A DNA stretch of 64,000 nucleotides from Stanieria sp964562685 (GTDB lineage Bacteria; Cyanobacteriota; Cyanobacteriia; Cyanobacteriales; Xenococcaceae). The first letter of the stretch is position 1. Each line of letters starts with the position of its first letter. The stretch is from NCBI GenBank assembly GCA_964562685.1, contig CAZLUP010000018.1:1-64000 (forward strand), in the 5' to 3' direction. The notes below the pieces were generated by a model. That model was not told the DNA's origin, made no database searches, and worked only from the letters and a program-made list of their open reading frames with translations. Shown here piece after piece: positions 28,822-37,898 of the stretch. Position numbers and translations under genes: made by a program.

Positions 28822-29871
28822 GAACAAATTTATTGTTCAGTAAGTATTAGCTCTAGATTAAGCAAAAATTAGTTATGGTTTATTAGCAAAAAACCTTATT
28901 TTATTTTTCAGAGTAGGAAAACCAAACAAGCCTAAGCTCACAATGATTCCCAAACTGGGCGAAAATTCAAAAGGCACTTCTGCAAATTGTGCGTAGCATA
29001 TAAATTAAGTTGGGAATTTAAAAATATCAGTTTGATTATAGTTAATGAATTTACTTTTACCCCCCCCCAAATTTACTTAATTTATCTTTAATAAAAAAAT
29101 ATCCTGAAAAACCTTAAGTAAATTCACGAAGAAATAAAAAAACTTATTCTACTAATTAATTGTTTTAAAGCCAAAGTTAAACCATCAGCAAGAGAAATCC
29201 AACTAATAGTTAATGGTCACTGATAACTGATAACTGGTCCTGATGGGGGTACAGCCACCATAATTCATATACGACAAGCAGTTGAGCAAATTTAGTAACT
29301 CAGTTGAATCTTTATATCAGATTCGCTTAAACAGTTAAATGTGATGATTGATACGGGGACACGGGGATAAGGGGATACAGAGACGCGGAGAGAATTTATT
29401 TTAAGTGATTATTTGTTTTAATCAATTCTACTTAGTTGACATTAATCTTCTCAGCATTATTCAGAAAATCATAAAAATTTATTGTGTTAGATCAGTATAA
29501 TTGTTGTTTTTACTGATGTGGCTGACAAGATATTTCTTTAACATGGCAGATAGATTTTGATATTGAGCAAAATCTTATACTAATTGTGATCTAAAAAGTA
29601 AACTTGTTGAGAATCTAATCATGAAAAACAATCAATTCCTTTTATCTCTGAATTTTTGAGTCTTTAAAACAATTTAATATTTAAATATCTTGTTTTTTTC
29701 TAGGTATTTTATCTCATTTATATTGCTCCTCATTTATAAATTTTCGCAAGCAAATTTGCACCTTACTAATTTCAAAAATTAGATAAAAGGTTATTGCAAC
29801 CAAAATACATCAATTGTATTCAGTTCAAGAACGGCAATAAACTAACTAACTTATTAATTATTAAAACTTAT
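28822..29871. other. 1-kb intergenic region with a gene fragment and low-complexity tracts
   Basis: It holds a severed PEP-CTERM tail (minus strand, 28873-29004), a run of nine C's (29060-29068) and tandem TGATAACTGATAACTGG near 29221. A G-rich tract of ACGGGGACACGGGGATAAGG type lies near 29353. No intact gene is seen. The long AT-rich 3' half should contain the promoter and leader of the adhesin gene. Confidence 0.55.
28873..29004 (-). pseudogene. Severed C-terminal fragment of a PEP-CTERM-like surface protein
   Basis: On the minus strand an open frame of about 43 codons without a start reads QFAEVPFEFSPSLGIIVSLG and continues LFGFPTLKNKIRFFANKP before a stop. The PFEFSP motif, a hydrophobic helix and a basic tail form the cyanobacterial PEP-CTERM sorting signal. 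The same arrangement closes the intact protein at 35.6-36.5 kb. The frame is closed by a stop just upstream, so the body of the gene has been lost. Confidence 0.65.
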
Positions 29872-32800
29872 ATGACTCAACCAACAAGAGACAATTCTTC
29901 TGATCAAAAAAATTTAGTTTTGATTGATTCCAATCTTGGTGATGCTTCATCTTTTCTGACAGGAGAAATTCCAGGCGCAGAAGTCATTGAACTTGAAAAC
30001 GGCGATTTGTTAAAAAATGTCCTCTCTGAAGCCGAAATCCAGGCAGTCGATTTAACTGAAGCTAATCTTGATGACCTTAGCCAAATTCTCTCGTCATCTC
30101 AAGATATTACTAATTTACATTTAATTACCGCTCTTGAGTTAGATGAGCTTCAACCCTATCTTCAAGTCTTAACCCAATCAGACAAAACTTTTAGTAACGA
30201 CGCGACTGTCTATCTATACCAATATTTACCAGAAAATAAAACTCTTAACCTTCAAGAAAGATTACTGCTAGACAATTCAATTCCCGTTAAAACCGAAGAT
30301 AATTTAGTTGTTAATATCGAACCCGCTACAGTTACGACAGACAAAGATGACTATCCACCAGGTGCTACAGCAATTATTACTGGCGAAAACTTTGATCCTG
30401 GGGAAATCATTGAGTTACAAGTTTTACATACCGACGGTATACCCAATACAGGTGGTGGACACGAACCTTGGCAAGTTACCGATGGTGGCGAGGGAGATTT
30501 AGACGGAATAGTCGATGGTAATTTTGAAACTACCTGGTACGTCAACCCCGATGACTCGGCTAATTCTGCCTTTGAATTAACAGCTACTGGCTTGAGTTCT
30601 GGAGAGATAGCGACTCATAATTTTACTGATTCGACTATTTTTGCCGAAAACTTTGATCCAACTACTAATACTTGGACAGTCAACCCTAATGGCACTGACA
30701 ATGCTACTACAAGTGCTACTGGTAGATGGGATATCGGCGATCCCGTTGGACATAGTCGCTTTGGTAGTACTGCTTTTGAAGAACTAGAAGCTTATAACGG
30801 TACAAATGCTTTAGTAACAGGAATATCAGGTAGTTCTTCAGAGGTCGCTCGTACTAGCGGTAGTGCAACAGATGCAGTCACTACAATTAAATCTTCTAAC
30901 TTTACTCTATCTAACTCTCCTAACTTCAATACCCTAGATTTCCGTTATTATTTATCTACGAATGATACTAGCTCTGTCACAGGAACAGATAGCTTCAAAG
31001 TAGAATTAGTTAGAGCTTCAGACAATACCGTTTTATCAACCCTCCTCAATGCAGTTCATGCCCATAAAGCAAGTTCTACCCTGACTCGAACTGGTGCTTG
31101 GGGTTTAGCTAGTACTTCTCTAGATGCTTATGCAGGTCAAACTGCCTACCTACGTCTCACTGCCACAGATGCCAACAACAATAGTATTCTAGAGGCAGGT
31201 ATTGACGCTGTTAATGTTACCTCCCTTGACAAAAGCACTCTTTATACTGCTAATGAAAAGTACAGTTTAGGCAATCGCATTTGGAATGATGCCAACAACA
31301 ACGGTTCATTTGATACAGGGGAAGCTGGCATTAATAGCGTTGTTGTCAACCTATACAAAGACAGCAATAACGATGGCACTCCCGACGGAGGAATTATTGC
31401 CACTGATACAACTTCCAATGGAGGTTATTATCGTTTCGATAATCTGCTTGCCGATAATTATATTGTTGAAGTAGCAGCCTCTAACTTTAATACTGGCAAC
31501 CCTTTAGCAGGTTTAATCAGTTCCAGTATTGATGAAGCAGACCCAGACAGTAATGTTGATAAAAACGACAATGGTGTTGGTACGGCATCAAGTCCAACTA
31601 ATGGCATTCGGAGTCGTACAGTAACACTAGGTTCTAGCTATGTTGAACCTACAGGAGAAACCGAACTAGAACCATTGTCTTTTAGTACGGTTAGTGTTAC
31701 TGCTGCCGATACGGTAGCATCATCTCCAAGTATTTATGTTAACGCGATCGATGGTGCAAATCGTGGTCGTGTTGTCGAAGCTGGAACTTACTTTGATGCT
31801 TTTAATGTAGACGTTACTGGCTATGGTAATGACTTTACAGGATTTTGTATCGAATTTGCTGAGTTTGTTACTCCTGGGACTTTTACTCCTGTAAACGCTA
31901 CTGCTTCTGGACCATACTACAATAGCTCCTACAACGACTCAAGCGACATTAGTAACTTTTTTGGGGTCGACCCTAATGCAAGCAATTACGGTATTGTCAC
32001 TCAGGCTGAATTAAATTTAATTTCTACTGTTTGGTACAACAAACAAAGTACCTTAAAAACCAATGTTAATGACGCTGCTGCTATGCAAGCTCTCATTTGG
32101 GAGTTGCAAAACGATCAAATTTTCGATCTTAGTAGTGGAAACTTCTATTTAGACCCTAATGCTGGAACAAATAGTACAACCCTCACTAATACCAACAACA
32201 CCAAAACTACTGTTGAAACCTGGGTTAATAATTTTAATACTGGTACTTGGACTGGCAGTCTTCCCCTAGCAATTCTTACTGTAGAAGATAATCAAGATAT
32301 TATTGTCAATTTAGACCTTGGCGTAGGTTCAACTGATAGTCAGTCCAATTTAACCGCAGACTTTGGTTTTACAAATCAGATTGATTACGGTGATGCACCC
32401 GATACATCTGCTGGTACAGGTGCAGGAAATTACACCACCACTGCTGCTAATGGTGGTCCAAGTCACGGCATTATTACTGGCTTGAGTCTTGGTAGCACTA
32501 TAGACGAAGACAACGGTACACTACAAAACACCGCAGCAACTGCTGACGATACCACTAATAATGGCGCAACCGATGACGAAGATGGGATTACCTCTTTCTC
32601 TACCCTCAGAACCGATGACGGCAGCTATAGCGTTACCGTTAACGTCAATAACACTTTAGGTTCTAATGCCAAACTCGTCGGTTGGATTGACTTCGATCAA
32701 TCTGGCACGTTTGATGCAGACGAAGCACAAATTATTTCTAATATTAATACTTCTGGCAATCAAACCCTCACTTGGAATGGTCTTCCTTCAGATATCAAAG

Positions 32801-35487
32801 CAGGAACTACCTATGCTCGTTTCCGCTTATCAACTGATGCTGCATTAACTACCAGTTACTCCACGGGTGCAGCTAGTAACGGTGAGGTGGAAGACTATCA
32901 ACTAACAGTGACTGGTGTTGACTATGGTGACGCACCCGATACTGGTGCAGGTACTGGTACTGGTAACTATGAAACTACCAACAAAACTGGAACAGCTAAT
33001 GATGGTGCTTCCCATACTATTGTTTCGGGTTTAAGTCTTGGCAGTACTGTAGATGCAGATTTAGGTACTCTTCAAAATTCTACGGCGACTGCTGATGACA
33101 CTAACGGTACCGATGATGAAGATGGTGTCACACTCACTTCAATTAGAACTGACAATGGAACATACAGCGTTACAGTTGATGTCAATAACACCACCGCAAT
33201 TGCTGCCAATTTACTAGGGTGGATTGACTTTAACCAAGATGGTATCTTCCAAACTACAGAAGCAGCTAGCACAATCGAAACAGTGGCTGCTAATAGTGGT
33301 GCAACCACCAAAACTTTAACTTGGAGTAGTCTTCCTTCGGACATCAAAGCAGGAACTACTTATGCTCGTTTCCGCCTCTCTACCGACACTTTAACCACAA
33401 GTAGTTCTACTGGTGCATTGGGTAATGGTGAGGTTGAAGATTATCAACTAACAGTGACTGGTGTTGACTACGGTGACGCACCCGATACTGGTCCAGGAAC
33501 AGAGGCAGGAAATTATGAAACCACCAACAAAACTGGAACAGCTAATGATGGCCCATCCCATACTATTGTTTCAGGTTTAAGTCTTGGTAGTACTGTAGAC
33601 GGTGATACTGGTAGTTTACAAGATCCTACCGCAACGGCTGACGATACTACTAATAATGGTTCAACCGATGACGAAGATGGGATTACCTCTTTCTCTACCC
33701 TCAGAACCGATGACGGCAGCTATAGCGTTACCGTTAACGTCAATAACACTTTAGGTTCTAATGCCAAACTCGTCGGTTGGATTGACTTCGATCAATCTGG
33801 CACGTTTGATGCAGACGAAGCACAAATTATTTCTAATATTAATACTTCTGGCAATCAAACCCTCACTTGGAATGGTCTTCCTTCAGATATCAAAGCAGGA
33901 ACTACCTATGCTCGTTTCCGCTTATCAACTGATGCTGCATTAACTACCAGTTACTCCACGGGTGCAGCTAGTAACGGTGAGGTGGAAGACTATCAACTAA
34001 CAGTGACTGGTGTTGACTATGGTGACGCACCCGATACGACTGCTGGTAATGGTTCAGGAGATTACACTACTACTGCTGCTAATGGAGGTGCTTCCCACAC
34101 CATTGTTTCTGGATTGAGTATCGGTGGCACAATCGACGGAGATAATAGCATATTACAAAATACTGGTGCTACTGCTGATGATACCACCAATAACGGTGCG
34201 ACAGATGATGAAGATGGTATTAGTTCCTTTAATACTCTCAGAACTGATGATAGTACTTACACCGTTACGGTTAATGTCAATAACACTACAGGAACTGATG
34301 CTAACCTACTTGGTTGGATTGACTTCAACCAAGATGGTATCTTCCAGACTACAGAAGCTGCTGGCACGGTCGAAACAGTGGCTGCTAATAGCGGTGCGAC
34401 CACTCAAACTCTGACTTGGAATACCATCCCTTCTAATATCAAAGCAGGAGCTACCTATGCTCGCTTCCGCTTGAGTACCGACACTTTAACCGATGCTGAT
34501 TCGACTGGTGCGTTGGGTAATGGCGAAGTTGAAGATCATCAATTTACAGTCACAGGTGTTGACTATGGCGATGCACCCGATACTACTGGTGGTAATGGTT
34601 CAGGAGATTACACTACTACTGCTGCTAATGGAGGTGCTTCCCATTTCATCGTCTCTGGTTTAAGTCTCGGTAGTACTGTAGATGGAGATACTGGTAGTTT
34701 ACAAAATACTGGTGCTACTGCTGATGATACCACCAATAACGGTGCGACAGATGATGAAGATGGTATTAGTTCCTTTAATACTCTCAGAACTGATGATAGT
34801 ACTTACACCGTTACGGTTAATGTCAATAACACTACAGGAACTGATGCTAACCTACTTGGTTGGATTGACTTCAACCAAGATGGTATCTTCCAGACTACAG
34901 AAGCTGCTGGCACGGTCGAAACAGTGGCTGCTAATAGCGGTGCGACCACTCAAACTCTGACTTGGAATACCATCCCTTCTAATATCAAAGCAGGAGCTAC
35001 CTATGCTCGCTTCCGCTTGAGTACCGACACTTTAACCGATGCTGATTCGACTGGTGCGTTGGGTAACGGTGAAGTTGAAGATTATCAACTCACCGTTATT
35101 AATTCGATCAACGGTAATGAATATTCTGAAGTGCTTACAGGAACTAGTAATGATGATATTATCACTGGTGATGAAGGGCAAGATACTCTTACAGGTGGTG
35201 CTGGAGAAGATCAATTTTTCTACAGCAAAACCAGTGAAGGCTTAGATATCATTACAGACTTCGATACTAACGGCGATTTACTTGATTTTCGAGGCATTGT
35301 AACTAATGAACTTGGTGGTGCTTCTAATCCCTTTGGCGACGGTTATGTCAAAGCAGTTAGCTTTGGTTCTCACACGATGATTCAAGTTGATTTTGATGCT
35401 TCAGGCAGTTTACTTCCCAAAGATGTCGTTCTGCTTGAAAATGTTGATTCTACTACTATCAACGCCAGCGATTTTATTTTTAGTTAA
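29872..35487 (+). CDS. Giant secreted RTX adhesin with thioester-like, SdrB-like and five GEVED domains
   Basis: From the ATG at 29872 this is 1871 residues. The N-terminus (about 1-120) resembles DUF4347, common in large cyanobacterial exoproteins. An SdrB-like domain lies at about 464-575 (LGNRIWNDANNNGSFDTGE). Residues about 625-800 look like a Cys-Gln thioester domain (Cys659 in GFCIEF, Gln739 in AAMQALIWEL). Five units of about 180 residues begin DYGDAPDT at 838, 1017, 1199, 1382 and 1564; each ends NGEVED. The C-terminus has GGAGEDQF-type calcium-binding RTX repeats (about 1756-1785) and a closing beta domain, the usual type I secretion signal. There is no Sec signal peptide. Export by the 20-25 kb exporter is likely. 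Confidence 0.85.
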   Translation: MTQPTRDNSSDQKNLVLIDSNLGDASSFLTGEIPGAEVIELENGDLLKNVLSEAEIQAVDLTEANLDDLSQILSSSQDITNLHLITALELDELQPYLQVLTQSDKTFSNDATVYLYQYLPENKTLNLQERLLLDNSIPVKTEDNLVVNIEPATVTTDKDDYPPGATAIITGENFDPGEIIELQVLHTDGIPNTGGGHEPWQVTDGGEGDLDGIVDGNFETTWYVNPDDSANSAFELTATGLSSGEIATHNFTDSTIFAENFDPTTNTWTVNPNGTDNATTSATGRWDIGDPVGHSRFGSTAFEELEAYNGTNALVTGISGSSSEVARTSGSATDAVTTIKSSNFTLSNSPNFNTLDFRYYLSTNDTSSVTGTDSFKVELVRASDNTVLSTLLNAVHAHKASSTLTRTGAWGLASTSLDAYAGQTAYLRLTATDANNNSILEAGIDAVNVTSLDKSTLYTANEKYSLGNRIWNDANNNGSFDTGEAGINSVVVNLYKDSNNDGTPDGGIIATDTTSNGGYYRFDNLLADNYIVEVAASNFNTGNPLAGLISSSIDEADPDSNVDKNDNGVGTASSPTNGIRSRTVTLGSSYVEPTGETELEPLSFSTVSVTAADTVASSPSIYVNAIDGANRGRVVEAGTYFDAFNVDVTGYGNDFTGFCIEFAEFVTPGTFTPVNATASGPYYNSSYNDSSDISNFFGVDPNASNYGIVTQAELNLISTVWYNKQSTLKTNVNDAAAMQALIWELQNDQIFDLSSGNFYLDPNAGTNSTTLTNTNNTKTTVETWVNNFNTGTWTGSLPLAILTVEDNQDIIVNLDLGVGSTDSQSNLTADFGFTNQIDYGDAPDTSAGTGAGNYTTTAANGGPSHGIITGLSLGSTIDEDNGTLQNTAATADDTTNNGATDDEDGITSFSTLRTDDGSYSVTVNVNNTLGSNAKLVGWIDFDQSGTFDADEAQIISNINTSGNQTLTWNGLPSDIKAGTTYARFRLSTDAALTTSYSTGAASNGEVEDYQLTVTGVDYGDAPDTGAGTGTGNYETTNKTGTANDGASHTIVSGLSLGSTVDADLGTLQNSTATADDTNGTDDEDGVTLTSIRTDNGTYSVTVDVNNTTAIAANLLGWIDFNQDGIFQTTEAASTIETVAANSGATTKTLTWSSLPSDIKAGTTYARFRLSTDTLTTSSSTGALGNGEVEDYQLTVTGVDYGDAPDTGPGTEAGNYETTNKTGTANDGPSHTIVSGLSLGSTVDGDTGSLQDPTATADDTTNNGSTDDEDGITSFSTLRTDDGSYSVTVNVNNTLGSNAKLVGWIDFDQSGTFDADEAQIISNINTSGNQTLTWNGLPSDIKAGTTYARFRLSTDAALTTSYSTGAASNGEVEDYQLTVTGVDYGDAPDTTAGNGSGDYTTTAANGGASHTIVSGLSIGGTIDGDNSILQNTGATADDTTNNGATDDEDGISSFNTLRTDDSTYTVTVNVNNTTGTDANLLGWIDFNQDGIFQTTEAAGTVETVAANSGATTQTLTWNTIPSNIKAGATYARFRLSTDTLTDADSTGALGNGEVEDHQFTVTGVDYGDAPDTTGGNGSGDYTTTAANGGASHFIVSGLSLGSTVDGDTGSLQNTGATADDTTNNGATDDEDGISSFNTLRTDDSTYTVTVNVNNTTGTDANLLGWIDFNQDGIFQTTEAAGTVETVAANSGATTQTLTWNTIPSNIKAGATYARFRLSTDTLTDADSTGALGNGEVEDYQLTVINSINGNEYSEVLTGTSNDDIITGDEGQDTLTGGAGEDQFFYSKTSEGLDIITDFDTNGDLLDFRGIVTNELGGASNPFGDGYVKAVSFGSHTMIQVDFDASGSLLPKDVVLLENVDSTTINASDFIFS
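32383..35100 (+). repeat. Five tandem GEVED-domain coding units
   Basis: Units start at 32383, 32920, 33466, 34015 and 34561, each about 537-549 bases. Units 1 and 3 share an almost identical block of several hundred bases (near 32570-32920 and 33665-34014, offset 1095). Units 4 and 5 are nearly identical over most of their length (offset 546). Unit 2 is the most diverged and has a shorter middle. Confidence 0.9.
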
Positions 35488-35552
35488 ACTCGTTCATCTT
35501 TTTTTATTCCTCACCTTTTCTATTTACACATCAAACTAATATTTTTAGTCCT

Positions 35553-36506
35553 ATGTCTTTATCTCATTTGATTAAATCAAGTTGTTGGATTACTGGTAGT
35601 TTAGTTATCAGTAGTATTTTGTTGCCTAATTCGGCTTCTGCTTTTTCTGTAACTTTTCAGAATGGTGGCTTTGAAAGTAATTATAATAACTGGTCGCAAA
35701 CTGGCGATACTTCTATTCAAGGAACTTTCCAAGCTATTAATCCAATTAATGGTGATTATCAAGCTTTAATTACCAATGGACACAATACTAGAATTGACGA
35801 TAATGCTACTTCTGCTAGTACTTTTAATTATTCAGGAACAAGTCCAGTAAGTTCAACTACCGATACTAATGCTGATGAATTACAAAATTTTCTTGGTTTG
35901 TCTACTAATAGTTTGAGTATTCCTAGACAAAGCTCTGCTGATAATAGTGCTTTTCGTACTCCCAAAGAAGGTTCAGGAATTCTTCAAGAGTTCACTTTTA
36001 ATATTACTCAAGCAGATGTTGATAGTGGCAAGAATCAACTTAGGCTTAAATTTAATTGGAGTTATTTAACCAATGACTCTACCGATTCAATCTTAGGTGA
36101 CCAAGATTTTGCCTTTTTTACGCTTTATGATGCTAATTCTGACATCAGCACCCGTAGTATTAACGTTTTAGATGATAGTAGCGGTAATATTTCTTATCCA
36201 TTAGGTTCGGAAGTTACAAATTTCCAAGGTACTAATACAACTTACTACAACACTGGTAATCAATACATTTATGAATCTTCATCTTTGGCAGCAGGAGATT
36301 ACACATATAAAGTTGGATTTGGTGTAGTAGATGTCGATGGAGTTGATCGCACTTCGGCTTTATTGGTTGACAATATAAATGTTGAGCAAATTCCTTTTGA
36401 ATTTTCTCCTACTCTAGGTTTGTTGATTGTAGGTGCTTTATTTGGAGGTTCTCGCCTGCGCTCTAGATTTAAATCAAATAATCCTATAGAGATCAAAAAA
36501 AATTGA
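35553..36506 (+). CDS. Exported protein with cyanobacterial PEP-CTERM-like sorting tail
   Basis: The 317-residue protein has an N-terminal signal peptide (about 1-30, ending SASAFS). A beta-rich Ser/Thr/Asn body carries NGGFESNYNNWSQTGD, a carbohydrate-binding-like start. The C-terminus has PFEFSPTLGLLIVGALFGG then a basic tail (SRLRSRFKS). That motif-helix-basic arrangement is the cyanobacterial PEP-CTERM variant handled by an exosortase, which would anchor or process it at the envelope. No exosortase is encoded in the window. It follows the RTX adhesin by 65 bases and may be co-expressed with it. Confidence 0.8.
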   Translation: MSLSHLIKSSCWITGSLVISSILLPNSASAFSVTFQNGGFESNYNNWSQTGDTSIQGTFQAINPINGDYQALITNGHNTRIDDNATSASTFNYSGTSPVSSTTDTNADELQNFLGLSTNSLSIPRQSSADNSAFRTPKEGSGILQEFTFNITQADVDSGKNQLRLKFNWSYLTNDSTDSILGDQDFAFFTLYDANSDISTRSINVLDDSSGNISYPLGSEVTNFQGTNTTYYNTGNQYIYESSSLAAGDYTYKVGFGVVDVDGVDRTSALLVDNINVEQIPFEFSPTLGLLIVGALFGGSRLRSRFKSNNPIEIKKN

Positions 36507-36507
36507 T

Positions 36508-36562
36508 AACTGGTCACTGGTCACTGGTCACTGGTCACTGTAAGGGCAGTTCGCGAACTGCC
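36508..36562. repeat. Tandem TGGTCAC repeats and an 18-base perfect palindrome
   Basis: Four tandem CTGGTCA heptamers (about 36508-36540) are followed by the perfect palindrome GGCAGTTCGCGAACTGCC (36545-36562). They fill the gap between the convergent PEP-CTERM and outer-membrane-like genes. The palindrome could serve as a bidirectional terminator. Confidence 0.7.
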
Positions 36563-36571
36563 GGGTCACTG

Positions 36572-37270
36572 TCAAAACATCCATTCCAAATTGATTCCTA
36601 CTCGACTATCGTGATCTTGACGAGAATTTTGTTTTTCAATCTCAGTGGACAAACGAAGTTGAGGTGCAACAGCATAGCCAACGGAAAGATTCGTAATTCC
36701 TACTTCTTCGTTACTCCCAGGAGAGATAAAACTTTGGGAAACAGAAAAATCGGCTGCACCACTGCGGGATAAAGCCAAAATCAAACGTAAACCTAGATTA
36801 ACACCATCAGTAAAATAATCATTGCTTTGAATGTAACGATAGCCAACTAGAGGAGCAAGATTAATATAACTACCAAGGGGAAACAGAAAATAATGGGCAT
36901 TTGCTCCAACCGCAGTGCGATTTCCGTTAAACGAAGTTTGATAATCAGTACTAATAGTTAAACCACTACGCCCCAAAAAAATATCTTCAATGGCGAAATT
37001 GATTCCTGCTGTATCATCTGTAGAGGGAAATAACACAAAACCAAACTGTAAACGAGTACGAAAACTAGGCTCTTGACGGATATCTTCTAGTACATTGGGA
37101 ATTTGTTTTAACCAGCGTTGTAACACAGGGCTATCTTTGATAATTTCTGGAGGTACGTCAATTCTTGGTGTTTGAGGCTTAGAGTCTGGTTGTGAATTCT
37201 GGGCAGCTAACGGGGTGTTGATTCCCCAAATCAATAGGCTGACACTCAGAAATTTTAGCCAATGTGCCAC
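36572..37270 (-). CDS. Outer-membrane-like beta-barrel protein
   Basis: The 232-residue protein has a signal peptide (about 1-23, ending LAAQNS) and a Pro-rich linker with a helical segment (about 25-70). From about 75 on there are alternating amphipathic strands rich in Gly, Tyr and Asn. It ends in LEWMF, with a terminal Phe as in many outer-membrane barrels. I do not recognise a named family; similar proteins are annotated as hypothetical in cyanobacteria. It is convergent with the PEP-CTERM gene. Confidence 0.65.
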   Translation of the reverse strand: MAHWLKFLSVSLLIWGINTPLAAQNSQPDSKPQTPRIDVPPEIIKDSPVLQRWLKQIPNVLEDIRQEPSFRTRLQFGFVLFPSTDDTAGINFAIEDIFLGRSGLTISTDYQTSFNGNRTAVGANAHYFLFPLGSYINLAPLVGYRYIQSNDYFTDGVNLGLRLILALSRSGAADFSVSQSFISPGSNEEVGITNLSVGYAVAPQLRLSTEIEKQNSRQDHDSRVGINLEWMF

Positions 37271-37333
37271 TCGTTTTGCTCTCCATTAAGAATTAATCAA
37301 AAACTTATCGATCTTAACTCTTAATTGTTTCAA

Positions 37334-37437
37334 TAGACCTCTTGCATAAGTCTAATTAAACTCGGTTGAATTTAGGGAATAGGGAATAGGGAATAGTAGT
37401 TATTTTTTATTTCTGATTTATTTTTGCAGGAGGTCTA
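37334..37437. mobile_element. 104-bp MITE-like element with terminal inverted repeats
   Basis: TAGACCTCTTGCA (37334-37346) is matched at the other end by TGCAGGAGGTCTA (37425-37437), 12 of 13 bases inverted. The interior is non-coding and contains three tandem AATAGGG-type heptamers (near 37375-37395). The ends resemble terminal repeats of DDE-type insertion sequences in cyanobacteria. It lies eight bases from the stop codon of the thioesterase gene. Confidence 0.6.
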
Positions 37438-37444
37438 ATATATG

Positions 37445-37849
37445 CTAGGAAGCAACCAGCTTAAGCCACTGCATGATATTTTCTGGTAAAGGAATTTTGA
37501 TTCTGGTTTTAGGATTAATACAAATGTGACGAGTGCTACCTTGTGCTAATTTGGTTTCAGAAGCAATAATTTGATATGTGATCGCAAATTCTTGTTCGTT
37601 TAATTGTTCTGCTGTTAAATTAATTGTTATTTTATCTCCACAAAAAATCGGGCGAAAAAAACTGATTTCACTATGAACAATTGGAATAGCTACAGAAGAG
37701 TCTACCAAAAACTCTTGTAAATTAATTCCTACGGTTGCCAAAGATTCTTCATAAGCTTGGTGACAAATACTCATGAGACTAGCAAAATAAACTACTCCAG
37801 CAGCATCTGTATCAGCTAGGTAAATCCTACGAGAGTAAGTAAAAACCAT
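37445..37849 (-). CDS. 1,4-dihydroxy-2-naphthoyl-CoA hydrolase-like hotdog thioesterase
   Basis: The 134-residue protein is a single 4HBT hotdog domain. The catalytic motif is LADTDAAGVVYFASL (about 11-25), whose Asp is the active-site residue of this family. In cyanobacteria the best-known member of this type hydrolyses DHNA-CoA in phylloquinone synthesis, and the length and start (MVFTYSRRIYLADTD) fit that group. Another acyl-CoA substrate is possible. A MITE-like element abuts the 3' end. It is divergent from the hydrolase at 37899. Confidence 0.75.
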   Translation of the reverse strand: MVFTYSRRIYLADTDAAGVVYFASLMSICHQAYEESLATVGINLQEFLVDSSVAIPIVHSEISFFRPIFCGDKITINLTAEQLNEQEFAITYQIIASETKLAQGSTRHICINPKTRIKIPLPENIMQWLKLVAS

Positions 37850-37898
37850 TAATTTTGTTATTTTTAGTTTTAGAATCCTATCTCTAATTTAAGATTTA

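Noticed and set aside
29060..29068. Run of nine C's upstream of the adhesin as a phase-variable promoter switch
   Set aside because: It lies about 800 bases before the start codon with no promoter elements around it; homopolymer variation alone is not evidence.
33072..33347. Open frame of 91 codons on the minus strand within the adhesin gene
   Set aside because: It is antisense to a repeated protein domain and its product is low-complexity. The repeats keep the frame open on the other strand.
32383..35100. Long direct repeats that might suggest a CRISPR-like or satellite array
   Set aside because: The repeats are about 540 bases long, in frame, and encode GEVED domains; they are protein-domain repeats.
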